64,000 nt of DNA, taken from the NCBI GenBank assembly GCA_036501625.1, contig DASXZY010000011.1, positions 5,028 to 69,027 of the forward strand. The letters run 5' to 3'. The position numbers and the translations under genes were made by a program. This stretch comes from Palsa-1400 sp036501625. GTDB taxonomy: Bacteria > Verrucomicrobiota > Verrucomicrobiia > Limisphaerales > Palsa-1400. Under the pieces are notes generated by a model. That model did no database searches, was not told the DNA's origin, and saw nothing but the letters and a program-made list of their open reading frames with translations. Of this stretch, positions 8,448 to 18,000 are shown piece after piece (within the stretch, counting starts at the first letter, position 1; each line of letters starts with the position of its first letter).

Positions 8448-9128
8448 ATGATAAACTCCTCACTCGATCAATACCGGGCGCTTTTGGCGCGGCAGCAATC
8501 GCTCTACCAACAGCAGCACAAGCGGCTCTCCCGCAGGGTTCACGATGACATCAGCCAGCATTTGACCCTGCTCTCCTTGCAATTGTCCCTCGCGCTGTCC
8601 GACGCGAAGCCGCCGGCCAACTGGAGCCAAATGTGCCAGCAATGGTCGAACCTCGTCCAGGAAATGGGCCAAAACCTGCGCAGTATCATCAACGAAATCC
8701 AGCCCCGGATCATCGATGATTTGGGCCTCGGCGCGGCGCTGCAATGGTATGTCAATTCGTCGCCCAGCGGCGTGCAATGCCAATTGCTGCTGCCCCGCCA
8801 GCCAGCTTCCCTCGCGCCAGTTGCTGCCAACGAACTTTTTGCCATCTGCCGGGACATCGTCAGCGATTTGCTGGCCCCGAACGGCATCAAGCAAGCCGTG
8901 ATCGAACTGGAACAATCGCATGACCAGCTTCGGTTGCACGTGCGCGTCGGCGGGAAACATCCTGACCTCGCGCCGCTGGTTTCCAAAACGCTGGATGCCC
9001 TGTCGATTCACGAGCGGCTCTTCTGCGTGGATGGCGGCATTGACGTGAATGAACACGCGGCCAACGGCCTCGCCATTACCCTTTCCATTCCCGCCACCAC
9101 CCGCCATGCCGTCTCCCACGCGGCGTAG
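8448..9128 (+). CDS. HisKA_3-type histidine kinase-like protein with degenerate ATPase domain
   Basis: 226 residues, soluble. The dimerisation/phosphotransfer half is canonical for the NarX/DesK group: RRVHDDISQHLTLLSLQL with phospho-acceptor His32, then NEIQPRIIDDLGLGAALQWYV (about 82-102). The C-terminal half aligns by position with a HATPase_c domain (ELFAICRDIVSDLL where an N-box with Asn is expected; LSIHERLFCVDGGIDV where G2 usually sits). It lacks the N-box asparagine and the D-x-G-x-G G1 motif, so ATP binding looks lost. No sensor, membrane segment or response regulator is adjacent. It may be a phosphotransfer or decoy partner of a remote two-component system. The gene ends 9 bp from the convergent U32 gene. 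Confidence 0.72.
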   Translation: MINSSLDQYRALLARQQSLYQQQHKRLSRRVHDDISQHLTLLSLQLSLALSDAKPPANWSQMCQQWSNLVQEMGQNLRSIINEIQPRIIDDLGLGAALQWYVNSSPSGVQCQLLLPRQPASLAPVAANELFAICRDIVSDLLAPNGIKQAVIELEQSHDQLRLHVRVGGKHPDLAPLVSKTLDALSIHERLFCVDGGIDVNEHAANGLAITLSIPATTRHAVSHAA

Positions 9129-9137
9129 AATTCTTGG

Positions 9138-11651
9138 TTAGGATTCCAGCGGGCCGCGAGTCACGCCAAGCTGGCTGTGCAGTTTCAACTCGCGCCATAA
9201 TTGCGTGCCGGTGATTTCCCCTTTGAGCAGCGCCAGGTATCGCGCGATCGTGCGCGACGCCTCTGCCGCGTCCTCATTGACAAACTCGATCCGAAAATGG
9301 CGCGCGCCCAAACTCATCAGCCGCCCCGCGTATTCGGCCCCGCTTTGGGCGCGGGCATTGTAAAGCGTATTGCGGCAGCCGGCGTCGGCCTTGAGCGGAT
9401 GCTCCAGACCCACGCGATCGCGCAGCCGCACCGCGTGTTTGTCGCAGGGCCTGCCGCAATTGGTGTAATCCGTGCCCTCGGACAAAAACGCGCAGAACAC
9501 GCAATGCTCCATATGAAACATCGGGATGTGCTGGTGCAGCGTGATTTCAAACCATTCCGGAGGAGCCGATTTCAACAACGCCTCCAGTTGAAGCATGTTC
9601 AAATCGTAGGAGGCCGTCAGCCGCTCCAAGCCAGCCGCGTTCTTGAAATAATCCGCCGCCAGCGCGTTGGCGATGTTCAGCGAAAAATCACCCACGCGCC
9701 GGCCGCCGGCAAAAAAGCCGAGGTCGTCGTAATTGCGCACCAGCCAGCCATCGGCCTCGCAGGAGCGCACCTGTTGCTGAATCCATTCCTCGCCGGTTTT
9801 GAAAATGCGCGGAGGCGCGGCGAAAATTTCTCCTCCGGAACGCTGCTCCGCGCGGAAACGGGCCACGGCTTCGCGGTATTTTTTCGGGTCCTCGAATTCG
9901 CAATAAACGCGCGGCAGATCGAAAGCGAGCGCCGCTTCCAATTGCGCCATGGAACGTACGAGCACGGCCAGGCGCGATGGGCCGCCATCCGAATCCGCTC
10001 CGCGAGTAAAGGATGTTTTGGGATGCGCCTCGCGCAAAGTCCATCGCGGCGGCTGGCGCCACATTTCTTCGAATTGGCCGGCCAGGTCGCGGCGCAGGCG
10101 ATTCAATTCGCTTACCGGCAGCATGACCCGGCCCTCGAGCGCGTTCCGCAATTGGCCCAGCCGAAAACCAGTCCCGCCCAGCCGGCCCAATTGCTCGCGA
10201 AGCCGTTCGTCCGTCAGCGGCTGGTTCTGCGCGTCTGCCAGCGGCAAGGCCGATTTCACCTCGATCGCCCGGCCGAACTCGTCGCGTCCAATCACCGTCA
10301 TGGCCTCGCCGCTCCGGCCGCGGACTTCAAGGTCGATGGGCCGCTGAAATCGAGGCGCGGGTCCGGAGAAACTTTGGCGCAAGGCGCGGTCCAATTCCGG
10401 GTCGCTCGTCTTCCACACTTTATCGCCCGGATGGATGCGGCTGAAATCAACTTCGCCAAAGAGCCGGATTTCCACAGCGGCCTGGCGCGAAGCGGGCGGC
10501 GAAAGGCTGGCCACGCGCCCGCCTTCCTCTTTTTGATCCGGCTGGCCGGCGTCAAATACAATGCCGTCGCCGGCCTTGAGCGGCGCCTGCAAGTGCAATC
10601 GGACGCTCCCGCCCCGAATGCTCTCCACCTCTCCCAGAAAAGCGCCGCGCTTCTTGCCGAATCGGGCATGGACGAGGCGCTGATTATCGATGCCGCCCAG
10701 CCATCCCGTGTAAAGGCCGCGCGAGAAAGCCATCTCCAATTTGTAGCGCGTGGCGCCGTCCGGCGGGCCGCTGTGCTCGTCGAGGGCGGCCCGGTAAGCG
10801 CGGGTGACATTGGCCACGTACTCGGGAGATTTGAGGCGGCCCTCGATTTTGAACGAAGCCACGCCCGCGCGGCTCAACTCCGGCACGAGTTCCAGCCCCG
10901 CCAAATCCTGGGGGCTGAGAAGATACCGCCGGCCGCCCAATGGAACCAATTGGCCGTCGCTGATCAAATCGTAAGGCAGGCGGCAGGCCTGGGCGCATTC
11001 GCCGCGATTGGCCGAGCGCCCGCCCAAAGCCTCGCTGGTCAGGCATTGCCCGGAATACGCCACGCACAAAGCCCCATGCACGAAAACTTCCCGCGGCAGC
11101 GGCGAGGCCGCGCCAATCCGTGCGATTTCCTTGATCGAGCATTCCCGCGCCAGCACTACCCGCTGGCAGCCCAGCGCGCGCGCGAACTCCATCCCCGCCG
11201 CGCTGGTGATGGTCATTTGCGTGGAAGCGTGAATGGGAAAATCCGGCGAAAGCTCGCGAATGAGGCGGCAAATCCCAACGTCCTGCACGATGGCCGCGTC
11301 AACCCCGGCGCTGATTAAAGCGCGCAGATAATCCTCGGCCTCGGCCATTTCATCGGCAAAGACCAGCGTGTTGAACGTCACGAAGCCCTTGACGCCCCGC
11401 CCGTGCAGATACTCCATCAACCGCGGCAGATCGGCGGCGGAAAAGTTGTCCGCCCTCATGCGCGCGTTGAAACGGTCCAAGCCGAAATAGATGGCATCGG
11501 CGCCATTTTCGACGGCCGCGCGGGCGCATTCCCAATCCCCGGCGGGCGCGAGCAATTCCGGCCGGGCCGGGCGCGGAGTGTGTTCCACGCCCGCGCTGGC
11601 CGCATCCTGCTCTGTGCCGGGCGGTTGCAATTGCATCCGCCCAGAATACAC
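9138..11651 (-). CDS. U32 family peptidase-like protein (RlhA-type, long form)
   Basis: 837 residues. The N-terminal TIM-barrel-like U32 domain begins PELLAPAGDWECARAAVENG and contains ADAIYFGLDRFNARM and the signature region SFKIEGRLKSPEYVANVTRAYR. A Cys set (SGQCLTSEALG, then GECAQACRLPY) matches the iron-sulphur ligands known in U32 RNA hydroxylases such as RlhA and TrhP. The long form adds a middle beta domain (about 330-560) and a C-terminal domain with a second cluster, HCVFCAFLSEGTDYTNCGRPC. By family knowledge the likely substrate is RNA (23S rRNA C2501 for E. coli RlhA) rather than protein, but orthology is unproven. An internal ATG at 11636 is an alternative start. It is divergent from the M3 peptidase and convergent with the kinase-like gene. 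Confidence 0.85.
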   Translation of the reverse strand: MYSGRMQLQPPGTEQDAASAGVEHTPRPARPELLAPAGDWECARAAVENGADAIYFGLDRFNARMRADNFSAADLPRLMEYLHGRGVKGFVTFNTLVFADEMAEAEDYLRALISAGVDAAIVQDVGICRLIRELSPDFPIHASTQMTITSAAGMEFARALGCQRVVLARECSIKEIARIGAASPLPREVFVHGALCVAYSGQCLTSEALGGRSANRGECAQACRLPYDLISDGQLVPLGGRRYLLSPQDLAGLELVPELSRAGVASFKIEGRLKSPEYVANVTRAYRAALDEHSGPPDGATRYKLEMAFSRGLYTGWLGGIDNQRLVHARFGKKRGAFLGEVESIRGGSVRLHLQAPLKAGDGIVFDAGQPDQKEEGGRVASLSPPASRQAAVEIRLFGEVDFSRIHPGDKVWKTSDPELDRALRQSFSGPAPRFQRPIDLEVRGRSGEAMTVIGRDEFGRAIEVKSALPLADAQNQPLTDERLREQLGRLGGTGFRLGQLRNALEGRVMLPVSELNRLRRDLAGQFEEMWRQPPRWTLREAHPKTSFTRGADSDGGPSRLAVLVRSMAQLEAALAFDLPRVYCEFEDPKKYREAVARFRAEQRSGGEIFAAPPRIFKTGEEWIQQQVRSCEADGWLVRNYDDLGFFAGGRRVGDFSLNIANALAADYFKNAAGLERLTASYDLNMLQLEALLKSAPPEWFEITLHQHIPMFHMEHCVFCAFLSEGTDYTNCGRPCDKHAVRLRDRVGLEHPLKADAGCRNTLYNARAQSGAEYAGRLMSLGARHFRIEFVNEDAAEASRTIARYLALLKGEITGTQLWRELKLHSQLGVTRGPLES

Positions 11652-11740
11652 TTCTTCGCGGCCCGGCGCAATTGATGCGCGAGGCGAATTTGCAATTCAC
11701 CTGTGGCCAAGGGCGGGGTCTTGCCTTTATGCTGGCCGCC

Positions 11741-13471
11741 ATGAATTTGTTGCCGTTTGAGCCGCAGCAGCCCTACAAGCCGCGCGCTTTTGTGCCGAAG
11801 TCCATCGACCTTGGCGATTGGAGCCAGATCGCGCCTTTGTTTGACAAGCTCGAAGGCGCGGCCGCCCTGGCCCAGTCGCCCGCCGAGTTGGAACGGTGGC
11901 TCCTGGATGGCGGCGAACTCTCGGCCGCGCTGGAAGAAGAATCCTCCCGGCGCTATATCGCCATGACCTGCCACACCGAGAACCCGGAGGCCGAGCGCGC
12001 CTACCTGCGCTTTATCGAAGAAATCGATCCGCAAGTCAAGCCCCGGCAGTTCAAGCTGGCGCAAATGTACCTGGAACATCCGGCCCGGGCCGGCCTGGAG
12101 CTCCGGCGTTATGATGTTTTTGACAGAAACGCGCGCGCGCAAGTGGAGCTTTTTCGCCTCGAAAATGTGCCGCTCGAAACCGAAGAAGCCAAGCTCTCCC
12201 AGCAATACCAAAAACTGGCCGGGTCCCTCGCCGTCACTTTCCAGGGCCAGGAACGCACGCTCGTGCAAATGGGCCGCTACCTGGAAGAACCCAGCCGCGC
12301 CCTGCGCCAGGAAGCGTGGGAATTGACCGCGAAACGCCGGTTGCAGGAAGCGGAGCGATTTGAGGGCCTTTTCGAGCAATTGCTCAAGCTGCGCGAAAAA
12401 ATCGCCGCCAAAGCCGGCTTTCCCAACTATTTGGAATACGCTTTCAAAGCCCGCGGCCGCTTTGATTACACGCCGGAGGATTGCCGCAAGTTTCACGACG
12501 CGATCGAGGCGGAAATCGTGCCCGTCCAGCGCGCGCTGCAGGAGCGCCGCCGGGAAAAGCTCGGCCTCGCTTCGCTGCGCCCGTGGGATATGTCGGTGGA
12601 CCCCGCCAATCTGCCGCCTTTGCGCCCGTTTGAGAAAGTGGACCGGCTGGTTTCTGGCACGCAGGACATCTTCAACCGTCTTGATGGCGCGCTGGCGCGG
12701 GATTTCCGGCTGATGCAGGACCAGCAGTTGCTTGACTTGGAAAATCGCAAAGGCAAAGCGCCCGGCGGATACCAATCGACCCTGGCCGAATCGCGGCTGC
12801 CCTTCATTTTCATGAACGCGGTCGGCATGCAGCGCGACGTCCAGACCATCCTGCACGAAGCCGGCCACGCCTTCCACGCCCTGGCCGCGCGCGAGGAGGA
12901 TTTCCACCCCTACCGCGGCGCGCCCATTGAATTTTGCGAAGTGGCCTCGATGAGCATGGAACTGCTGGGCAACGAATTCCTGGAGGAATTCTACTCGACA
13001 GATGATGCCCGCCGCGCGCGGCGCAAGCATCTGGAGGAGATCGTGGACCTTTTTCCGTGGATCGCCTCGGTGGACGCGTTTCAACATTGGATTTACACCC
13101 ATCCCGGCCATGACCGCGCCGCGCGGCAGCGGGCCTGGCTGGATGTAATGAACCGTTTCGGCGGCAACGTCGATTGGAGCGGGCATGAGGCAGCGCGGCA
13201 AAATCTTTGGCACCGGCAATTGCACATTTTCATCCACCCCTTCTATTACGTCGAATACGGCATCGCCCAACTGGGTGCGCTGCAAGTTTGGAGCAATTCC
13301 AAGAACAGCCGCGCGGACGCCCTGGCCGCGTATCACCGCGGTTTGGCGCTGGGAGGTTCGCGGCCGTTGCCCGAACTGTTCGCGGCGGCGGGCTGCCGGT
13401 TCGATTTCAGCCGCCAAACGGTGCAGCCCCTCGTGCGGTTGGTGCGGGACGAATTGGCCGCATTGGGCTAG
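11741..13471 (+). CDS. M3 family oligoendopeptidase (PepF-like)
   Basis: About 576 residues from ATG 11741 (ATG 11729, four codons earlier, is also possible; the frame is open to 11672). The zinc site is HEAGHAFH near base 12855, followed about 25 residues later by the third ligand region EFCEVASMSMELLG, the classic M3 HExxH-plus-E arrangement. The N-terminal oligopeptidase F region (helical, about residues 10-330) is present. The C-terminal stretch HIFIHPFYYVEYGIAQLGAL is highly characteristic. There is no signal peptide, so it is a cytosolic degrader of short peptides. It is divergent from the U32 gene and 30 bp upstream of murJ, possibly co-transcribed. Confidence 0.92.
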   Translation: MNLLPFEPQQPYKPRAFVPKSIDLGDWSQIAPLFDKLEGAAALAQSPAELERWLLDGGELSAALEEESSRRYIAMTCHTENPEAERAYLRFIEEIDPQVKPRQFKLAQMYLEHPARAGLELRRYDVFDRNARAQVELFRLENVPLETEEAKLSQQYQKLAGSLAVTFQGQERTLVQMGRYLEEPSRALRQEAWELTAKRRLQEAERFEGLFEQLLKLREKIAAKAGFPNYLEYAFKARGRFDYTPEDCRKFHDAIEAEIVPVQRALQERRREKLGLASLRPWDMSVDPANLPPLRPFEKVDRLVSGTQDIFNRLDGALARDFRLMQDQQLLDLENRKGKAPGGYQSTLAESRLPFIFMNAVGMQRDVQTILHEAGHAFHALAAREEDFHPYRGAPIEFCEVASMSMELLGNEFLEEFYSTDDARRARRKHLEEIVDLFPWIASVDAFQHWIYTHPGHDRAARQRAWLDVMNRFGGNVDWSGHEAARQNLWHRQLHIFIHPFYYVEYGIAQLGALQVWSNSKNSRADALAAYHRGLALGGSRPLPELFAAAGCRFDFSRQTVQPLVRLVRDELAALG

Positions 13472-13501
13472 CCGGCGGCCGCGCTCACCCCTGTCAACAG
13501 C

Positions 13502-15070
13502 ATGTCGAAGATGCTCAAATCATCGGGCGGGATCGGAGCAGCCACGATGGCCAGCCGCGTCCTGGGGTTGGTGCGAGATCAATCGCTCGCCGCCTTCATG
13601 GGCACGCACGGAGTCGCCTCGGCCTTCAGCTACGCGTTCATGGTGCCGAACCTTTTCCGCCGATTGCTGGGCGAAGGCGCGCTCACGGCCGCCTTCATTC
13701 CCATTTTCAAGGCCAAGGAAAAAAACGAAGGCGAAGCCTCCATGTGGCAGGCGGCCAACGCGGTCATCTCCGGCTTGATGGTCGTGGCGCCGGTTCTGGT
13801 CTTTCTCGCGATGCTCGTGCTCTCGCTGCTGCTGGTGTTCGGAAATTGGGACCAGGACACGCGCCTGATGTTTCAACTCATGCGCCTGATGTTTCCCTAC
13901 ATGATCTTCGCCTGCGCGGGCGCCGTCTTCATGGGCATCCTCAACGCTCGCGGCCACTTTTTCATTCCCGCGCTCAGCCCGGCCATCCTGAACATCGTGC
14001 TCATCGCCTCGGTCTGGCTGGTCGCGCCGCACTTTGGGGCGGAAGTGCGCACGCGCGTGTTCGGCCTTGCTTGGGGCGTGCTGGCGGCGGGCGTGGCCCA
14101 GGCCTATTTCCAATTGCCCTCCATGCGCTCCGAAGGTTTCCGCTACCGCTGGACCTCCCCGTGGCTCGACCCTGCCACGCGCGAAGTGGTGCGAAAAATG
14201 GTGCCCAGCGCCGTCGGCGTGGCTGCCTTCCAGCTTAACGTGTTATTGACACAAACGCTGGCCTTCGGCGAAAACAAGGATATTGTCGCCGAATTCTTTT
14301 ACGCCGTCCGCCTGATGGAGCTTCCCCAGGGCGTCTTTGGCCTGTCGCTCGCCACCTTTCTCCTGCCAACGCTCTCGGCCCTGGCGGTGGAAAAAAATTA
14401 CCACCAATTCCGCGCTCATTTGCGCCTGGGCGTGAGCCATTTGATTTTCGTCAATTTGCTCTCGGCGGTTCTCTTGTTCACTTTGGCCGAGCCGATCATC
14501 CGCCTGCTCTTCGAGCGCGGCAAATTCGACGCCGCGTCCACCAGCCACGTCAGTTTCGGCCTGGTCTGCCTGGCGCCGGGATTGATTTCCTTCTCGCTGG
14601 TCAACATTCTGGCCCGCGCCTTTTACGCGCTGAACGACATCACCACGCCGATGCGCATCAGCGTTTTTTGTTTGACGGTCAATTTGCTGCTGACCGCATT
14701 TTTCCTGTTCGGGGCCAAGCTGGGAGCGGGCGCGCTCGGCGTGGCCAACAGTCTCAGTTCCTTTTGCAATCTGGCGCTGCTCCTTTTCGCGCTGCGCAAG
14801 AAACTCAAAACGCTCGAAATGCGCGAGTGCCTCGTCCAACTCCCGCAAATGGCCGCCGCCGGGCTGGCAGCCGGATTGACGGCCTGGGGAATCCGCTGGA
14901 TTTGGGAGCGCAATCTGGGCCATGCCACGCTTCCGCACAAACTGTGCGAAGTCTTCCTTCCCATGATCGCCGCCACGGCCGTTTATTTCGGCATTAGTTG
15001 GCGCACGGGCATCTCTTCCGCCCGCGAAATCATCTCGCTGCTCCTGTCACGCGCGAAGCGCGCCGGTTAA
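13502..15070 (+). CDS. murJ: Lipid II flippase MurJ
   Basis: 522 residues, MVF/MATE fold with about 14 transmembrane helices. It starts SSGGIGAATMASRVLGLVRDQ and carries the family motif with the charged cavity residues around FSYAFMVPNLFRRLLGEGALTAAFIP. Other typical segments are GVFGLSLATFLLPTLS and ARAFYALNDITTPM. MurJ moves undecaprenyl-linked peptidoglycan precursor across the inner membrane. No ribosome site is obvious, and the 30-bp gap from the M3 peptidase suggests read-through. Its stop codon (TAA 15068-15070) overlaps the stop of the convergent 15067 gene. Confidence 0.95.
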   Translation: MSKMLKSSGGIGAATMASRVLGLVRDQSLAAFMGTHGVASAFSYAFMVPNLFRRLLGEGALTAAFIPIFKAKEKNEGEASMWQAANAVISGLMVVAPVLVFLAMLVLSLLLVFGNWDQDTRLMFQLMRLMFPYMIFACAGAVFMGILNARGHFFIPALSPAILNIVLIASVWLVAPHFGAEVRTRVFGLAWGVLAAGVAQAYFQLPSMRSEGFRYRWTSPWLDPATREVVRKMVPSAVGVAAFQLNVLLTQTLAFGENKDIVAEFFYAVRLMELPQGVFGLSLATFLLPTLSALAVEKNYHQFRAHLRLGVSHLIFVNLLSAVLLFTLAEPIIRLLFERGKFDAASTSHVSFGLVCLAPGLISFSLVNILARAFYALNDITTPMRISVFCLTVNLLLTAFFLFGAKLGAGALGVANSLSSFCNLALLLFALRKKLKTLEMRECLVQLPQMAAAGLAAGLTAWGIRWIWERNLGHATLPHKLCEVFLPMIAATAVYFGISWRTGISSAREIISLLLSRAKRAG

Positions 15071-18000
15071 GGCGCTTGCAACCGGTAATAAGTATTGGTG
15101 GGGCTGATTGGAATCGTCACCGTCGCCTGGCTTCCGGCGACGACCGGAGTTTGCGCCGCGAGCCGCCAGCCGCCGGAATCGCTCAGGTTGGTCGTGAATT
15201 CCAGCACGTAATTCAATGGCGAAACCGCCCAGGAAATCGTGAGCTGATTGCCAGCCAGAGCCGCGGACAGCGCGGGAGGCGGCCCGCCCGGCCCGAAGGT
15301 GAAGCGGGTCACCGTTTGCACCGAATCCACCCCGCCATCCGCGCCCGTGAAACCGATATAGGCGGCGCCGGTCCCGCCCACAGCCGCGGGCATATTGGCC
15401 GCGTAAGACGCGTTGAATGTATCGCCCGTGGTTTGGTCCACCAGGAGTTCGGCCAAGGTTGAGCCGTCGTATCGCAAGACGACCCAGATGGGGTCGCCGC
15501 TGTCCAAATTCAACGGCAACGTGGACGTGTAGCCTTCAGTCTCTCCTTCGGTGGCGTAGCGCGTGCCGGAGCCGCCCTGGCCGATATAAAGATTAAATTC
15601 AACCCCGGCGCTGTTTAAAATGCCGCAGAATCCGAGGCACGCGCCCGGCGTTCCCACGGCAGAAGGCCCAAGAGTCCAATTCTGCGCGGCGAAAACCATT
15701 CCATCCGCGCCGCCCGTGCTTTGATAAACGAACCGCGCGATGAAATTGGTGATAACCTGGACCTTGTTAAAAAACGCGCTGCGCGCTTCGCCGCCCAGCC
15801 CGTCTGTCAACGTGACGACGTCATTGGCCGCCGCGGCCCCGCCATTGAGCGTCCAGCCGGCGCCGTTGCCTCCGAATCCCGCCACCGTATTCGCCGCGCC
15901 AACGTCCCCAAAAAAGGCGCAAGACACGGGGCTGGGGTTCAATCCGGGCGCGCTCGCCACAGCTTTGACAGCCGTCGTGTTCGTCAACGTGAACGGAGTT
16001 GTGTAAAGAATCGAGTTGGTCGTAGGCTCCGTGCCATCGAGCGTGTAATAGACCTCGCCTCCTTCGTTGGCAGCGCTGAGCGCGACGGAAACGAAGTTGC
16101 TGAAAATGCCGCCGCCGGGCGCGATGACCGGCGCGGTGGCCGGAGGAATGTTCAATGTAAAGATGAAATCCGTGACGGTTTGCCTTGAGAACACGCCGCC
16201 CGTGCCGCCCGTAAAGCCGATGAACGCCGTGTCGCCTCCCGCCGCCAGCGGCACATTGACAGAATAATTGGTCTCGAACGTCTTGCCGTTAATCAAATCG
16301 AGCAGGCTCTCCGTCAGTATCTCCCCGTCATAATCCAGCGTCACCCAGATGGGATCGCCGCTGTCCAAGTCCAACGGAAGGGTCGAGCCATAGCCTTGAG
16401 TCACGCCGTTGGCGGCGTAGCGGGTGCCGGAGCCGCCCGTCCCGATGTAAAGATTAAATTCAACGGCGGCGCTGGGTGAAATGCCGCAATACCCCAGGCA
16501 CCCTCCCCCGCCGCCGAAGGCGCCCGCGCCGGCGGCTGAATTCTGCATGACAAAGGCGCTCCCATCCGCTCCGCCCGTGCTCTGATACACAAACTGGGCC
16601 GTAAAGGCGTTGATAGTCTGCGGCGTATTGTAAAAGGCGCTCGTGGCCTCGCCATATCCCGCGTCGGTCAGCGTGGCCGCATCATTGGTCGCGATCGCTC
16701 CATTATTCAAGGTCCAGCCCGTGCCGTTGCCGCCAAAGCCGGTCACAACCGTGAGCGGCGAGGTTGGGGAAAAGACCGCGGCCGCCACTACACTTTGGAT
16801 TTCATTGGGCGCGACGGCAATGGCTTGGAGAATGGCCGTGTTTGTAATGGTCAACGGGTCTGCGTAGAGCGCCGAACCCGTGCTGGGAGCGGAACCATCC
16901 AGCGTGTAATAAATTTGCGCGCCCGGCGCGGGGCTGCCAAGCGTCACGGAAACCGAATTGTCAAAGGCTCCGCCATTGGGAGAGATGGCCGGCGGCGCGC
17001 TCCACTGGGCGATTCCAAAAACCGACAGCGCGTTGGAGGCGCCGACATACACTTTGCCGTTGACAACCGTTGGGACCGCGAACTTGACCGCGGCGCCAAG
17101 CGCGTCACGGCCCCCCGCTTGCTGGCTGTCGTAAAGTTCCACCCCGAGATTGGTGGCGTTATAAGCGCGAAGAAGAGCCGCGGTGGAAGGCTCCAGCGCC
17201 CAGACGATGGCATTGCTGGTCCCGTTGGCGGAGATCGATGGCGTGGCTCCCGGAAAATCGAAAAACGCGCTGGTGGCCGACACCGGACTCGTTCCTAAAA
17301 TCGAGTTCGAGCACGTGAAGGCCTTGAGCGTGTCGTTAACACCAATGTAGTAAAGCATATTGTTGAAATATGCCGGCGTGCCGAAGCTGCCGTTAATGGC
17401 CGCCAGCGATTGCACTGTTTGACTGTTATCGATGGCGCTGAAATGGCCGAGGCCATCGCGATTGACCAAATGGATGGTGCCATCCTTGCCCGCCCCAACC
17501 GCCAAATGCGGCTGGTTCGTGCCGCCCGCGGCATCCGGCAGCAGAATCAGCCCGCCGGAACCCAGGTCCGCGTCTGAGCCGGCAAGGGTCTGCTGGTTGT
17601 AGGGGGTAAAATAGTCGGCCACAGTCAGTGTCGTTCCTTTGGGCGTGAGTTTCAGGTAGCTGTCGCTGTAATCGCCATAGACGGCGCCGTCGAACGAGCC
17701 GTTGCCGGTGATCAAATAGATGTTGCCGGCGCTGTCTGCCGCAGGGCCGTCGCCGCCTTCCCAGACGCCGCCCAGGCCGCCGTTCGGGGTGTCGTTGAAA
17801 ACACCTTGGGGCGCAAGAGTCTTGGCATTGAAGCCCAGAACCCATCCGTGATATGGCGCATTGTCGCCATGCGAGCCGTAAGTCACATAAACGACGCCGT
17901 TGACCAGCAGCAAGGCGGACCGGCTCATCTGCCGCAATCCGTTGAACGGCACATGGCCCGCGCCGTCGTTGCCATCTCCAGCGCCGGCCACGCTCGGATG

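Noticed and set aside
9201..11318. 705-codon open frame on the plus strand
   Set aside because: It is antisense to the well-supported U32 gene; it has no domain and its composition is that of a GC-rich shadow frame.
11456..13417. 653-codon open frame on the minus strand
   Set aside because: Antisense to the M3 oligopeptidase, whose HEAGH site and family motifs are clear.
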